The notes under the pieces: model-generated
What the model saw: the letters and a program-made list of their open reading frames with translations, nothing else
The model's database searches: none
Told to the model about the DNA's origin: nothing
Made by a program: the position numbers and the translations under genes
DNA from: Spirosomataceae bacterium TFI 002
Lineage (GTDB): Bacteria > Bacteroidota > Bacteroidia > Cytophagales > Spirosomataceae
DNA length: 64,000 bases
Assembly (NCBI GenBank): GCA_900230115.1
Contig: LT907983.1
Coordinates: 1,922,001-1,986,000 of the forward strand
Reading direction: 5' to 3'
Part shown: in pieces, positions 53,982 to 62,734 of the stretch
Position numbering within the stretch: position 1 is the first letter of the stretch
Layout: every line of letters starts with the position of its first letter

Positions 53982-55244
53982 TCACAGTCTTTGGTTTACG
54001 ATATTATTAAAGTTTGATCCAAAAGTGTAACGAACTCCAAGCTTACCAGACATCTCGAAGTTGGTCGCCAATTTATTCTGTTGGAGCAACATAGCTTCTC
54101 TTGTAATATCACCAGCTGGGAGGTAAAGCTGATCATGAATTAGCTCTGTCTCAATGTTCGCAAATACAAACAATCCTTTTAGCACCCTTACCGAAGTGTC
54201 CGATTCTAGTGCTAATCTGTTTTTCGAAAAATCGTGAAAAAAGTGTGAGCCTTCCAAGGTATTCTCAATCACTCCCCATGGCTGCCTCAGCAAGAGCGAC
54301 AATTTTAATGACTCAGAGGTACGCCATTCTTCTATTTCACCAAAAAGTGTTTGTTGATTGTATCGGTAGTAATTCGGTTTTACTATATAAGAAACCGTAA
54401 AAACCTTACTGTCAGACTTATCCCAAGGGAAAATATTATACTCAATAGCCGGCCCTAAATAAAATGCTTTATTGAGATTCAAGTAAGTTGATGAGTAATA
54501 TTTTTGAAAAATACCTGCCGACCATCTTGAACTTATAGAATAAATCATTCGTGCGTTGAACTCTGCTTCTTCCTTAGAACTGACAATGTTTTCATCATCA
54601 TCCTTGTAAATATTCTTGTTGAGGTCATAAGAAAGTTCCGATTTGAACTTATAAACATCAGTGATTCTGTCAGCTTTAATGGAACTGTTTAAAGAGTATT
54701 TTTTCTTAGTTTTCTCTCCACTGAAACTTGAGCCAAAATCCATTCTGAAGATCCAGAAATTCCATGGATCATCTATTTGAATTTTAGTAGCAACTGGAGT
54801 TTCATGGTGAATTTTAACTCCCGCGAAATCTGATGTTCTTGACAGGTAAGGTAAAAGACCGGCATCAATTATTTTGAGCAGTCTCTGCCATCTTATAATA
54901 TCCGTTTCATCTTGAGACGAAATAGTTTTAAGCTTGTATTTGAGGTCTGCATAATCATTTAAACCTATGAAGTTAAGCCCGTACTCTGTTCCATTTCCCG
55001 AGGTTTTCTGTTTGGTAACAAACACATGTATATCCGCTAATTTTGCATCTCTTACAAAATCTGAGAAGATTAAATGACGACGAAAAAATGCCGAATTGCA
55101 GTCATCACAGTCCAAGTATATTTTTAACTTGGCATTTAATGTATCACTAGCAGAAACCTCTGTTACCTCGCTAAAAGGCTCATTTTGAGAAAAACTCAAG
55201 GACGATATAAGGCAAAATAATACAAATAGGGATAGCGTTTTCAT
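53982..55244 (-). CDS. Hypothetical exported protein with predicted outer-membrane beta-barrel
   Basis: About 420 residues from the ATG at 55244 (signal peptide to 'SLSFSQ'). The N-terminal ~110 residues form a soluble domain with a 'DCDDC' motif. The rest alternates aromatic and polar residues in strands ('WNFWIFRMDFGSSFSG', 'FTVSYIVKPNYYRYN') and ends 'LGVRYTFGS', typical of a beta-barrel. It sits one base pair from the PepSY-like gene and belongs to the two-component module. The role is unknown. Confidence 0.65.
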   Translation of the reverse strand: MKTLSLFVLFCLISSLSFSQNEPFSEVTEVSASDTLNAKLKIYLDCDDCNSAFFRRHLIFSDFVRDAKLADIHVFVTKQKTSGNGTEYGLNFIGLNDYADLKYKLKTISSQDETDIIRWQRLLKIIDAGLLPYLSRTSDFAGVKIHHETPVATKIQIDDPWNFWIFRMDFGSSFSGEKTKKKYSLNSSIKADRITDVYKFKSELSYDLNKNIYKDDDENIVSSKEEAEFNARMIYSISSRWSAGIFQKYYSSTYLNLNKAFYLGPAIEYNIFPWDKSDSKVFTVSYIVKPNYYRYNQQTLFGEIEEWRTSESLKLSLLLRQPWGVIENTLEGSHFFHDFSKNRLALESDTSVRVLKGLFVFANIETELIHDQLYLPAGDITREAMLLQQNKLATNFEMSGKLGVRYTFGSNFNNIVNQRL

Positions 55245-55263
55245 ATTTATAGAATTGTCCATG

Positions 55264-56082
55264 TTATTTAGTCTCTAAAACTTTACCTGCCTTATTGAAA
55301 GTTATATACACTTGCTTTTCCGACCCTTTCAACTTTAATACATAAGTGACATTTTCTCTTATTTCAATGAGATCTGCGTCCCTTACATCATAATTTTTAT
55401 AATCAGAATTAACTTTTTTTAGAATCGCAGCGGGAATCTCACTATCCTTTAAATCTTGTGTATGCTTTAATAAATTCGCTTTAATATCAAACCAAAAGAC
55501 ATGGTCTTTGTCGTTGATTTCGGCACCGATGATATAATTGGTATTGCCTCCATCTTCTACATATTTGGCTCTTTCGATATCGAATTTTCCATACTGACTC
55601 TTTATCGCATTTAAAACTGATGCAGGGATTTCCTCATCCTTGAGCTCCCTCCTATACTTTTGCAATTCACCTTTCTCATTAATCCAGAAGTAGATATTTG
55701 ACCCATCAAATTTGAACTTGGTTTCATATATCACTTTACCTTCTTTCTCAACAAGGTCCGCATCTTGTAAATCAAAATAAGAAATCTTAGCCCTAATGGT
55801 TTCAAGCACGTTTTGGGGAATTTCACTTAAATAAAGGTCTTGTGTATGCTTGATAACCATCCCTTTATAATCCATTGTTAAGTCATGAGACTTTTTGTTT
55901 ACTTTATACCTGATCCTATAATTGCTTTGATCTTTTTTCCACTTTATTTCCTCTGCAGTAGGGTAACTCAGCTGAAAGGAATTCAGCACCACCGCTGGTA
56001 CATTGCTCTGACTTATGCTTTGAGAGAAAGCAACATTTAGCGAGCAAGTCAAAATCAGTAATCCTATAATTCGATTCATCAT
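55264..56082 (-). CDS. Periplasmic protein with tandem PepSY-like domains
   Basis: About 272 residues with a signal peptide (start at 56082 or 56079). It has at least three repeats of the PepSY-like (PF11396) pattern: 'SEIPQNVLETIRAKI...', 'EEIPASVLNAIKSQYGKFDI', 'SEIPAAILKKVNSDYKNYDV'. Each is followed by an acidic 'DADLVE/DADLIE' strand. In Bacteroidota such proteins are commonly encoded next to two-component systems and may act as periplasmic sensors or inhibitors. Confidence 0.82.
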   Translation of the reverse strand: MMNRIIGLLILTCSLNVAFSQSISQSNVPAVVLNSFQLSYPTAEEIKWKKDQSNYRIRYKVNKKSHDLTMDYKGMVIKHTQDLYLSEIPQNVLETIRAKISYFDLQDADLVEKEGKVIYETKFKFDGSNIYFWINEKGELQKYRRELKDEEIPASVLNAIKSQYGKFDIERAKYVEDGGNTNYIIGAEINDKDHVFWFDIKANLLKHTQDLKDSEIPAAILKKVNSDYKNYDVRDADLIEIRENVTYVLKLKGSEKQVYITFNKAGKVLETK

Positions 56083-56199
56083 TAATCTTAAATTTGATAC
56101 AAAGGAAAAGAGCGAATTTGGAAACAATTGGGAAGGAATCTGGAAAGAATCTGGAATCGGTAAAAGTGTACCAAGTCTAAAGTCAATTAAAAATAGGAA

Positions 56200-57471
56200 T
56201 CAGGCCTTTTCTGCAACTTTAAATGTGTGATTCCCGGTGTAAGAATATGAAATTTCAAGACCCGAAACATCTGCAATACTTTTAACTATAGACAAGCCCA
56301 ATCCTGTTGATTTGGTATTATTAGAACTCTTACTAAAACGCCTAAATAACCTGTCCGAAGCTATCTGAGGCAGCATACTTGTATTCTCAACCATAAAGGA
56401 GCCAGCCTCTAATTTTACGATCACTTCGCCTTCTTTATGATTATGTATGATGGCATTTTTTACGAAATTCAGCACCAGCATTTCAGCTAAATCCTTATTC
56501 ATAAAATAAGTCCATTCACCTTCTTTGTGATAGGTGATTTTAATCTCTTGATAGGTTGAAAAATCTGAAAAATCTTCAATAACTCGACTTATTATTTCAT
56601 CAAAACTTATTTCTTCGGTAGAAATAAATTGTTTGTTCTCAATTTTGGAGAGCAATAAAAGAGACTTATTTAAGCTCGAAATTCGTTCAAAAGAATTAAT
56701 AATTTGACCTATTTTTTTAACCTGATTTATAGTCAAACTTTCATCTTCGGCAAGGAGTTCTAGCTTGTTTATGCCTATTGCCAATGGGGTTTGAAATTCG
56801 TGTGACGCATTTTCTATGAATTCTTTTTGGCTATTAAAAATCTCTACATTTTTGTTAAGTAGATTTTCTACTGAAGTATTGAGCAAGGCAAACTCTTCAA
56901 TATTTGTCTTCTCAAATTCTTTGGACCTACCCATATCTATCTTGAAGTCGTTGAGATAAGTAAGCAGCTCGTAAAACGGCTTCCAGGTATTTTTTAAGAC
57001 AAACCTATTTACCAAAAATATACTTACAGCTAGAAACAAAAAAAGCAACAATAAAGAGAAAACAATCTTCTTAATTAAATTCCCTTTGTCAATCTCATGT
57101 GAAATCACTTTCATTTCATAAAACCGTTCATTGGGCGAAATGAATGCCGTGGTAAGTAAGCGTGCCTGATAGGTGCTGTTCTTAAGATTAGAGTGAATGA
57201 GGGTATCTTTATAAGTGTCAATGATCTGTAAAGCGTAGTCTTCCTTTACATTTCTTAAGCTGTAACTTTTGTCTAAAAAGCTTTCTTGATCTGGTATCTC
57301 GGGGTCGTCTTTTAGTTTATCTAAAATTGCGATTTTGTGATTCGCAAGTCCTTCATCAATGGTAGTTTTCACCTGACCTAATAACTGAGAATAGAAGAGA
57401 AACGCCCATAACCCAACTGTGGCAAACAAAATGGCCGAAAAAATCCACAGCGTATGGTTAATAAGCTTCAT
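56200..57471 (-). CDS. Sensor histidine kinase
   Basis: A 423-residue inner-membrane kinase with two membrane helices (about residues 8-30 and 135-155) enclosing a ~105-residue periplasmic sensor. The phospho-acceptor His is in 'ENASHEFQTPLAIGINKLEL', the N-box in 'LVLNFVKNAIIHNH', and the G-box in 'STGLGLSIVKSIADVSG'. It overlaps the response regulator by four bases. Confidence 0.94.
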   Translation of the reverse strand: MKLINHTLWIFSAILFATVGLWAFLFYSQLLGQVKTTIDEGLANHKIAILDKLKDDPEIPDQESFLDKSYSLRNVKEDYALQIIDTYKDTLIHSNLKNSTYQARLLTTAFISPNERFYEMKVISHEIDKGNLIKKIVFSLLLLFLFLAVSIFLVNRFVLKNTWKPFYELLTYLNDFKIDMGRSKEFEKTNIEEFALLNTSVENLLNKNVEIFNSQKEFIENASHEFQTPLAIGINKLELLAEDESLTINQVKKIGQIINSFERISSLNKSLLLLSKIENKQFISTEEISFDEIISRVIEDFSDFSTYQEIKITYHKEGEWTYFMNKDLAEMLVLNFVKNAIIHNHKEGEVIVKLEAGSFMVENTSMLPQIASDRLFRRFSKSSNNTKSTGLGLSIVKSIADVSGLEISYSYTGNHTFKVAEKA

Positions 57472-58145
57472 TTAAGCGAAAGTTTATACCCCATTCCATA
57501 CACCGAATTGATATCAATCTTTGCCTTGTTGTCTCGCAGTTTTTTGCGAAGATTTTTGATTTGTGAATAGATGAAATCAAAGTCGTTTGCTTGATCAATG
57601 TAATCGCCCCAAATATTTTCCGCTATCGCAGATTTACTAACAATTCGTGTTTTATTCATTCCAAAAAATACCAGAATGTCAAACTCCTTTCTATTCAATT
57701 CTATTGATTTATCATCTATTAATACAAGTCGTTCTTCTATGTTAACCTTTACATTCTCCATGACAAGCAGACTCTTGCCATCAGCTTTTTTTCGCCTTAT
57801 TACGGACTTGATACGGGAATTGAGTTCAGTTACATGAAACGGCTTAGTTAAATAATCATCTGCTCCTAGGTCTAAACCCTTAACCTTGTCTTCAATTGAG
57901 TTTTTGGCAGAAATCACAATTACACTGTCTGCTTTATTTAGCTCTTTTAACTCCTGCAATAAATCCAATCCGCTACCGCCCGGAAGCGTAATATCAAGCA
58001 AAATGCAATCGTAATCATAGGCAGAAATCTTATCCATTCCAGATTGAAAATCCACCGCTACCTCCACTACATAGTTTTCATCCTGCAAGAATTGCTTGAG
58101 CAATTCTCTCATTTCTGGTTCGTCTTCTATTACGAGAATTTTCAT
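57468..58145 (-). CDS. OmpR/PhoB-type response regulator
   Basis: A 225-residue regulator: receiver domain with phospho-Asp in 'CILLDITLPGGSG' and Lys in 'GADDYLTKPFH', and a C-terminal winged helix ('ELNRKEFDILVFFGMNKTRI', 'QIKNLRKKLRDNKAKID'). It is the first gene of the RR-HK-PepSY-barrel module, 28 bases downstream of the GH140 gene. Its targets are unknown. Confidence 0.95.
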   Translation of the reverse strand: MKILVIEDEPEMRELLKQFLQDENYVVEVAVDFQSGMDKISAYDYDCILLDITLPGGSGLDLLQELKELNKADSVIVISAKNSIEDKVKGLDLGADDYLTKPFHVTELNSRIKSVIRRKKADGKSLLVMENVKVNIEERLVLIDDKSIELNRKEFDILVFFGMNKTRIVSKSAIAENIWGDYIDQANDFDFIYSQIKNLRKKLRDNKAKIDINSVYGMGYKLSLK

Positions 58146-58173
58146 AGTGGGATGAATCTAGTTTTTAGATGGC

Positions 58174-59655
58174 TTAGTCAATTGTCTTTAGCACCAAAAT
58201 TGCATCTTCCCAAGAGCGAGGAGGCAACATATCTTTGGACTCACCTATTCGAAAATTCGAAAGAGTAGTAACCTCACCACTTCTAGGATAGAACCAATAT
58301 GCCGAACTTTCTTTACCTAGAATGTTATTTACTTCCGTGGCGGAGTTATTCGAAAAATATACCAAAGCCATGTCTCCAGATTTTGTAACAACAGCGGTTT
58401 TTAGACTCTCTCCCTCACCTAGCCTTGTAATTACTGCACCATTTGGTACCCATTCGTTCCATTTATGTTTTTGCAAAAAGTCTTTCCCTAACTGTGCGAC
58501 CTGCAATGCCGCAGGAAAATCTAAAGCCTGCTGCCAAGTAAAACCACAATTATAATCGCCATCATTTCCTCTCATTGACCAAATAGGCCCGGCACCGTAA
58601 GTGTGACCTGCACCGCCACCAAAAAATGTGTGGTAAAACTGCCTTCGCACTCTCACTGGCGTTACCCAGCCACACTCATGATTATAAGAGCCAAATTCAT
58701 ACGACCCCTCCAAAAATAGGCTAGGTTTTATGGGGTTAATGCGTTGATAGTCATTAACCATCATTGGATAAACTTCGTCTACCACTTTCCATACCTCCAC
58801 CCCATTTGCTGTAAGCCATTGATCTTCATGAAACCAGTTTGAAGAATTGAATGTCGCATCACCATCTGGATGATAAGTCATGAAAACCTCCTTCCACGCT
58901 GGGTTAGGGATATTCCAAGCTAACTTTTGACCAGTTACTCCGTTCGCAATACCCTCTGCCATCGCCCTGAATATTGAGCGAGTATCAAACTCCTGAAAAA
59001 TATGATGCGTATCGTAAGACCTTACTTGAGCTTTGGCATCGCCACCCATTACCCAAAGGATATGAGGCTCGGCCTTGTATCGCTTTCCTAAAAAACTGCC
59101 ATAAGCTCTTGCCTCACTTTCGTTAAACTCTTGGTGCGACCCATTGAATTGCTCAGTGACATAAGCTCGTCCCCAACATGGCAATAGTGCCAAGTACATA
59201 TTTCGCTTTTTTATTGCCTGAACTATATAATCCACATGATCCCAATAGTCGTTTGGTGCAATAGTGCTTCCACCATTCACAATTAATGGCTCAGCTGTAT
59301 CTGGTGCATCGTCACTTCCTTTAAAGGGTCTATGACCGTATGCATTGGACGCATTATGAGGGCCACTTTCAATACCTCCACCATGAGGATACCAAAACAC
59401 CACAGATTGAATTACAGTAAATCCTAATTTTTGACGGCTATCGAGGTATAGATCAACCTCCTCACGAGTTAGCTGCTGAAATAATCCCCAACCAGTATCT
59501 GCAATCCACAAAAATGGTTTTCCGTCTTTGTGCTGCACATAATGTTGATTAGTTGCTACTTCAAGTTTACCATGCTCTTGCCATGGAGATAGGTTTTGCC
59601 CAAAAGATGGAAAGAAGCAAATTGCGAAAAGAAAGACGATTAATGACTGTTTCAT
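58174..59655 (-). CDS. GH140-type apiosidase (DUF4038 family), secreted
   Basis: A 493-residue exported glycoside hydrolase (signal peptide to 'SFGQ'). It shows the DUF4038 barrel pattern: 'GKPFLWIADTGWGLFQQLT', 'NDYWDHVDYIV', 'ALLPCWGRAYV', 'ILWVMGGDAKAQ' and 'KPSLFLEGSYEFG'. D206 is the likely acid/base and E316 the likely nucleophile. A small C-terminal beta domain follows ('RLGEGESLKTAVVTKSGDM'). Characterised GH140 enzymes release apiose-linked side chains from the galacturonan backbone of rhamnogalacturonan II. It overlaps DUF1593 copy A by four bases, and this is the key evidence for an apiose locus. Confidence 0.87.
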   Translation of the reverse strand: MKQSLIVFLFAICFFPSFGQNLSPWQEHGKLEVATNQHYVQHKDGKPFLWIADTGWGLFQQLTREEVDLYLDSRQKLGFTVIQSVVFWYPHGGGIESGPHNASNAYGHRPFKGSDDAPDTAEPLIVNGGSTIAPNDYWDHVDYIVQAIKKRNMYLALLPCWGRAYVTEQFNGSHQEFNESEARAYGSFLGKRYKAEPHILWVMGGDAKAQVRSYDTHHIFQEFDTRSIFRAMAEGIANGVTGQKLAWNIPNPAWKEVFMTYHPDGDATFNSSNWFHEDQWLTANGVEVWKVVDEVYPMMVNDYQRINPIKPSLFLEGSYEFGSYNHECGWVTPVRVRRQFYHTFFGGGAGHTYGAGPIWSMRGNDGDYNCGFTWQQALDFPAALQVAQLGKDFLQKHKWNEWVPNGAVITRLGEGESLKTAVVTKSGDMALVYFSNNSATEVNNILGKESSAYWFYPRSGEVTTLSNFRIGESKDMLPPRSWEDAILVLKTID

Positions 59656-61064
59656 ATGATGGTTATTATTACTCTTTGATATCTCGTTAAAGCTGGACTT
59701 CCATTATCTGTTACTTCACAGATGACGTGTATGGTATCACCACTTTTAGCATCGTGGGGAATGATAAAGCTTGTATTTTGCTCTGATGCTTTTGGTATTT
59801 GTATTCCTCTGCTATATGTTCCAGCTTCTTTATATTGCCACCATTTATAGTTGAGTTTATCTCCGTCAGGGTCCTTAGTTCCTTTCGCATTTAGTTTGAT
59901 TTTGTCACCTGGCTTTGCAGCTAAATCTAACTTTGTTTTTAAACTTACTACAGGCGGATGATTCGCTTCTTCAAAAGACTTCACACTCCAATCTGCACGA
60001 GCTGCGAAATCGTTTTGAATTGTTCCAATCCATTGCCACATTGGTTTCATGTAGTTGGTCAAAAGCGTGTCATTAGGAATCTCCAGCTTCATGCGATTTC
60101 TTCCCCAAGCATTTTTTGTCCACCATCTACCTTCTGGATAAGTATAGTTGGGTTCGTCTACTTTATCTGTCCATGTATTGGCTCTTATATTTATATATCT
60201 ACCTCCCCAACCACCGTAATCTGGAGATTCTAAACTTCGAAGGCCAGTAGGAATTGTATGCAAAAATGCAGGCGAATCCCCTTCCGATCTAAAATCACCA
60301 TTTTCGTGAGCTTTATATAACTCGCAAAGTGCTCCATGATTTTTAAGAATATGCTCATTCATCCATGAGCCAACTAAATATTGCTGTTGCTCTTTTGGCA
60401 AAAATTGCTTCCAGTTGTAGAAATAAGCAATAAACTGATCTGAGTTTATAGTCAAAATGTTGTACTTTCCCCAATGAGGCTTAATGTATGATTGGTAAGT
60501 TTCGTCCTGCTCCCAAATAAGATATAAGCGAATCTTATTGGCAACATATTCCATTTTATCGGGGTGTTGCTCTTCTATAGTTTTCAAAGCACGAGCTATG
60601 GTATTGGTACCACCCCATGCCTGTAACCACACTGGTCTATTATCTGATTCGTCCAAAAGTACCTTTGTAATAAGTGCTGAGCCGGGAGTTTCCGTTTCCA
60701 TTTCACCCTCTGATGCTACATTGCCAAGGACTGTACGAGCAGATAGGTATTCAGGACTCGGGAAATCAGCGGAGTGTTTCAGGAGATTGGGATAGACTGC
60801 CTTATACGCTTCCAAATAAGGCTGAGCCCAGTCATCACCCGCCCATTTGTGCCCTTGCCAGTGATATTGCGAACTTGTGGTTACAATCCCCTCGATGTCC
60901 CATTCATTGGCGTACAATAAAAACCTCACAAATGAACACTCATCGTCTATTTCGCCATCCGTTGTGACGATGACCCTTGTCCTGTCCGAATTTACTTTAA
61001 TCTGAGTAAAAGCGAAGACTGAACAAAAAAGAAAGAAAATGAAAATAGCTGTACGTTTGATCAC
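59652..61064 (-). CDS. DUF1593 nucleoside-hydrolase-like secreted protein (copy A)
   Basis: A 470-residue protein with a signal peptide (to 'AFTQ'). The metal site 'TTDGEIDDECSFVRFL' places D36, D40 and D41 with the spacing of nucleoside hydrolases. 'WLQAWGGTNTIARALKTIEE' and the C-terminal Ig-like DUF1593 domain ('NAKGTKDPDGDKLNYKWWQY') follow. It is very similar to copy B. It is the first gene of the 14-kb operon and is translationally coupled to the GH140 gene, which argues for a joint substrate. Confidence 0.85.
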   Translation of the reverse strand: MIKRTAIFIFFLFCSVFAFTQIKVNSDRTRVIVTTDGEIDDECSFVRFLLYANEWDIEGIVTTSSQYHWQGHKWAGDDWAQPYLEAYKAVYPNLLKHSADFPSPEYLSARTVLGNVASEGEMETETPGSALITKVLLDESDNRPVWLQAWGGTNTIARALKTIEEQHPDKMEYVANKIRLYLIWEQDETYQSYIKPHWGKYNILTINSDQFIAYFYNWKQFLPKEQQQYLVGSWMNEHILKNHGALCELYKAHENGDFRSEGDSPAFLHTIPTGLRSLESPDYGGWGGRYINIRANTWTDKVDEPNYTYPEGRWWTKNAWGRNRMKLEIPNDTLLTNYMKPMWQWIGTIQNDFAARADWSVKSFEEANHPPVVSLKTKLDLAAKPGDKIKLNAKGTKDPDGDKLNYKWWQYKEAGTYSRGIQIPKASEQNTSFIIPHDAKSGDTIHVICEVTDNGSPALTRYQRVIITII

Positions 61065-61230
61065 ATTTCTAAAGTTTAGAAACCAATAATTAATGAATTT
61101 TTCATCTGCGAAAAGGTCACTTTAAAGGCCAAATAGACCCTTTTGAATTATTTTTATAATTACTAATACTTTATCGAGCAGCGACTTCTGTAATTATATT
61201 AATCCGATATATTTTTAAACCTTTTCAAGG

Positions 61231-61276
61231 CAAAATTAAATGCATATTTTGGAATAACCACAATTTACTTTCGTTT
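61231..61276. promoter_or_regulatory. Promoter of the long operon with a shared TTTCGTTT operator
   Basis: The minus strand has TTGTG (61263-61259), a 20-base spacer and TAATTTTG (61238-61231), the same layout as the SusC promoter. TTTACTTTCGTTT at 61264-61276 directly precedes the -33 box and matches the SusC upstream site almost exactly. It also lies upstream of the divergent DUF1593 copy C, whose best -7 candidate is CATCTTTG at 61325-61332. Confidence 0.6.
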
Positions 61277-61367
61277 TTTTGTTTTTATTTTCTTTTGTTT
61301 TCTTTTTATTCCATATATTTATCACATCTTTGAGCTATTAAAAGCACAAGATTTATTCAACTCTGCA

Positions 61368-62702
61368 ATGAAAATGAATTTGAGTATCAGTTTAATTCTT
61401 TCTAAAATGGGGCGTTTTAGCCTTTTGAGCATTACCTTATTGCTCAGTTCATCGCTATTTTTTCAGTGTAAAAGCAGTGAAAAAGTAAACGACAAACCTA
61501 GAGTAATAATTAGCACTGATATTGGCGGAACAGACCCAGATGATTTCCAATCAATGATACATGCTTTTATGTATGCCGACCTTTTTCAGCTAGAAGGTCT
61601 CATCTCTTCGCCTTTTGGAAATGGCCGAAAAAGGGACATAGAATTTGTAATTGACTTATATGAGAAGGACCTGCAAGACCTAAAAAAACACGCCCAAGAT
61701 CTTCCCGATCCAGAAGCTTTGAGGGCAATTTGCAAACAAGGCTCCAAATTAGAAGCACCATTCAAGGGCTTCTCCACACCCACTGAAGGCTCTGAATGGA
61801 TTATAAAATGTGCTAAAAAAGAGAGCGAACAACCATTATTCGTTTTGGTATGGGGTGGAATCGAAGATGTTGCTCAAGCTTTACATGATGCTCCCGAAAT
61901 AGAAAAAAACATGAGAGTATATTGGATTGGTGGTCCAAATAAAAAGTGGAGTATCAATGCTTATTCATATATCGCAGAAAATCACCCAAATGTATGGATG
62001 ATAGAAGCAAACGCCACCTATAGAGGTTGGTTTATGGAGGATGAAAACGCTCCCAAAAACATGAGCGGAGCAGCTTATTACGAAAACTTTGTTCAAGGTC
62101 GTGGAGCAATGGGAGCAGATTTCGTCAACCATTACAAAGGCCATATTAAGATGGGAGATACACCTTCACTTGCATATTTAATGAATGGAGATCCAGATGA
62201 CCCTACCACAGAAAGTTGGGGAGGAAAATTCATCAAAATTGACCATAGCTCTAGAACCATCATTGATGACATCTCCGCAAAAATAGATACCGTTGTGGCC
62301 TACGGAGTAACTGAATGGAAAATTAATGGTCCAGAACTTAATATTCCGGAAGACTCCATTTGTTTTACATTAGAAGTTCAAAAGCAAGTGTGGCCAGGAT
62401 ATTACTTGGGAAATGGTATTTATGGTGTGAGATATTCCTCCAAAAAGCCCGAAAAAAGTTCGTATAGAATTAATAGTCAAATACCAGAACTTGATGGACT
62501 CGAAGGTCAATATGTAAGTATTACACCTTGGCCCGGAAAACAAGGAAAAGAAGATTATAAATTAGGTTCAAAATGGTATGGTGATATGCCAAATCCCGAG
62601 CTTTTTCTAAAAGATCAACAAGGAGCTAGAACCATTTCTAAATATCGATCTGAATACCTTAGTGATTGGGCAAAACGATGGGCTTGGATTCCAAAAAGAT
62701 AA
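61368..62702 (+). CDS. DUF1593 nucleoside-hydrolase-like lipoprotein (copy C)
   Basis: A 444-residue protein with a lipobox ('SSSLFFQC'); an internal ATG at residue 14 is an equally good start. The metal-binding motif is 'ISTDIGGTDPDDFQSMIHAF', a different form from copies A and B, and 'FVLVWGGIEDVAQAL' matches their 'WGGTNTIARAL'. The C-terminal domain is shorter and divergent. It lies divergently from copy A and 32 bases before GH127. The role is unknown; see the apiofuranosidase hypothesis. Confidence 0.83.
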   Translation: MKMNLSISLILSKMGRFSLLSITLLLSSSLFFQCKSSEKVNDKPRVIISTDIGGTDPDDFQSMIHAFMYADLFQLEGLISSPFGNGRKRDIEFVIDLYEKDLQDLKKHAQDLPDPEALRAICKQGSKLEAPFKGFSTPTEGSEWIIKCAKKESEQPLFVLVWGGIEDVAQALHDAPEIEKNMRVYWIGGPNKKWSINAYSYIAENHPNVWMIEANATYRGWFMEDENAPKNMSGAAYYENFVQGRGAMGADFVNHYKGHIKMGDTPSLAYLMNGDPDDPTTESWGGKFIKIDHSSRTIIDDISAKIDTVVAYGVTEWKINGPELNIPEDSICFTLEVQKQVWPGYYLGNGIYGVRYSSKKPEKSSYRINSQIPELDGLEGQYVSITPWPGKQGKEDYKLGSKWYGDMPNPELFLKDQQGARTISKYRSEYLSDWAKRWAWIPKR

Positions 62703-62734
62703 ATCAAAATTCAAATTCCAAAGATGTTTTAAAA

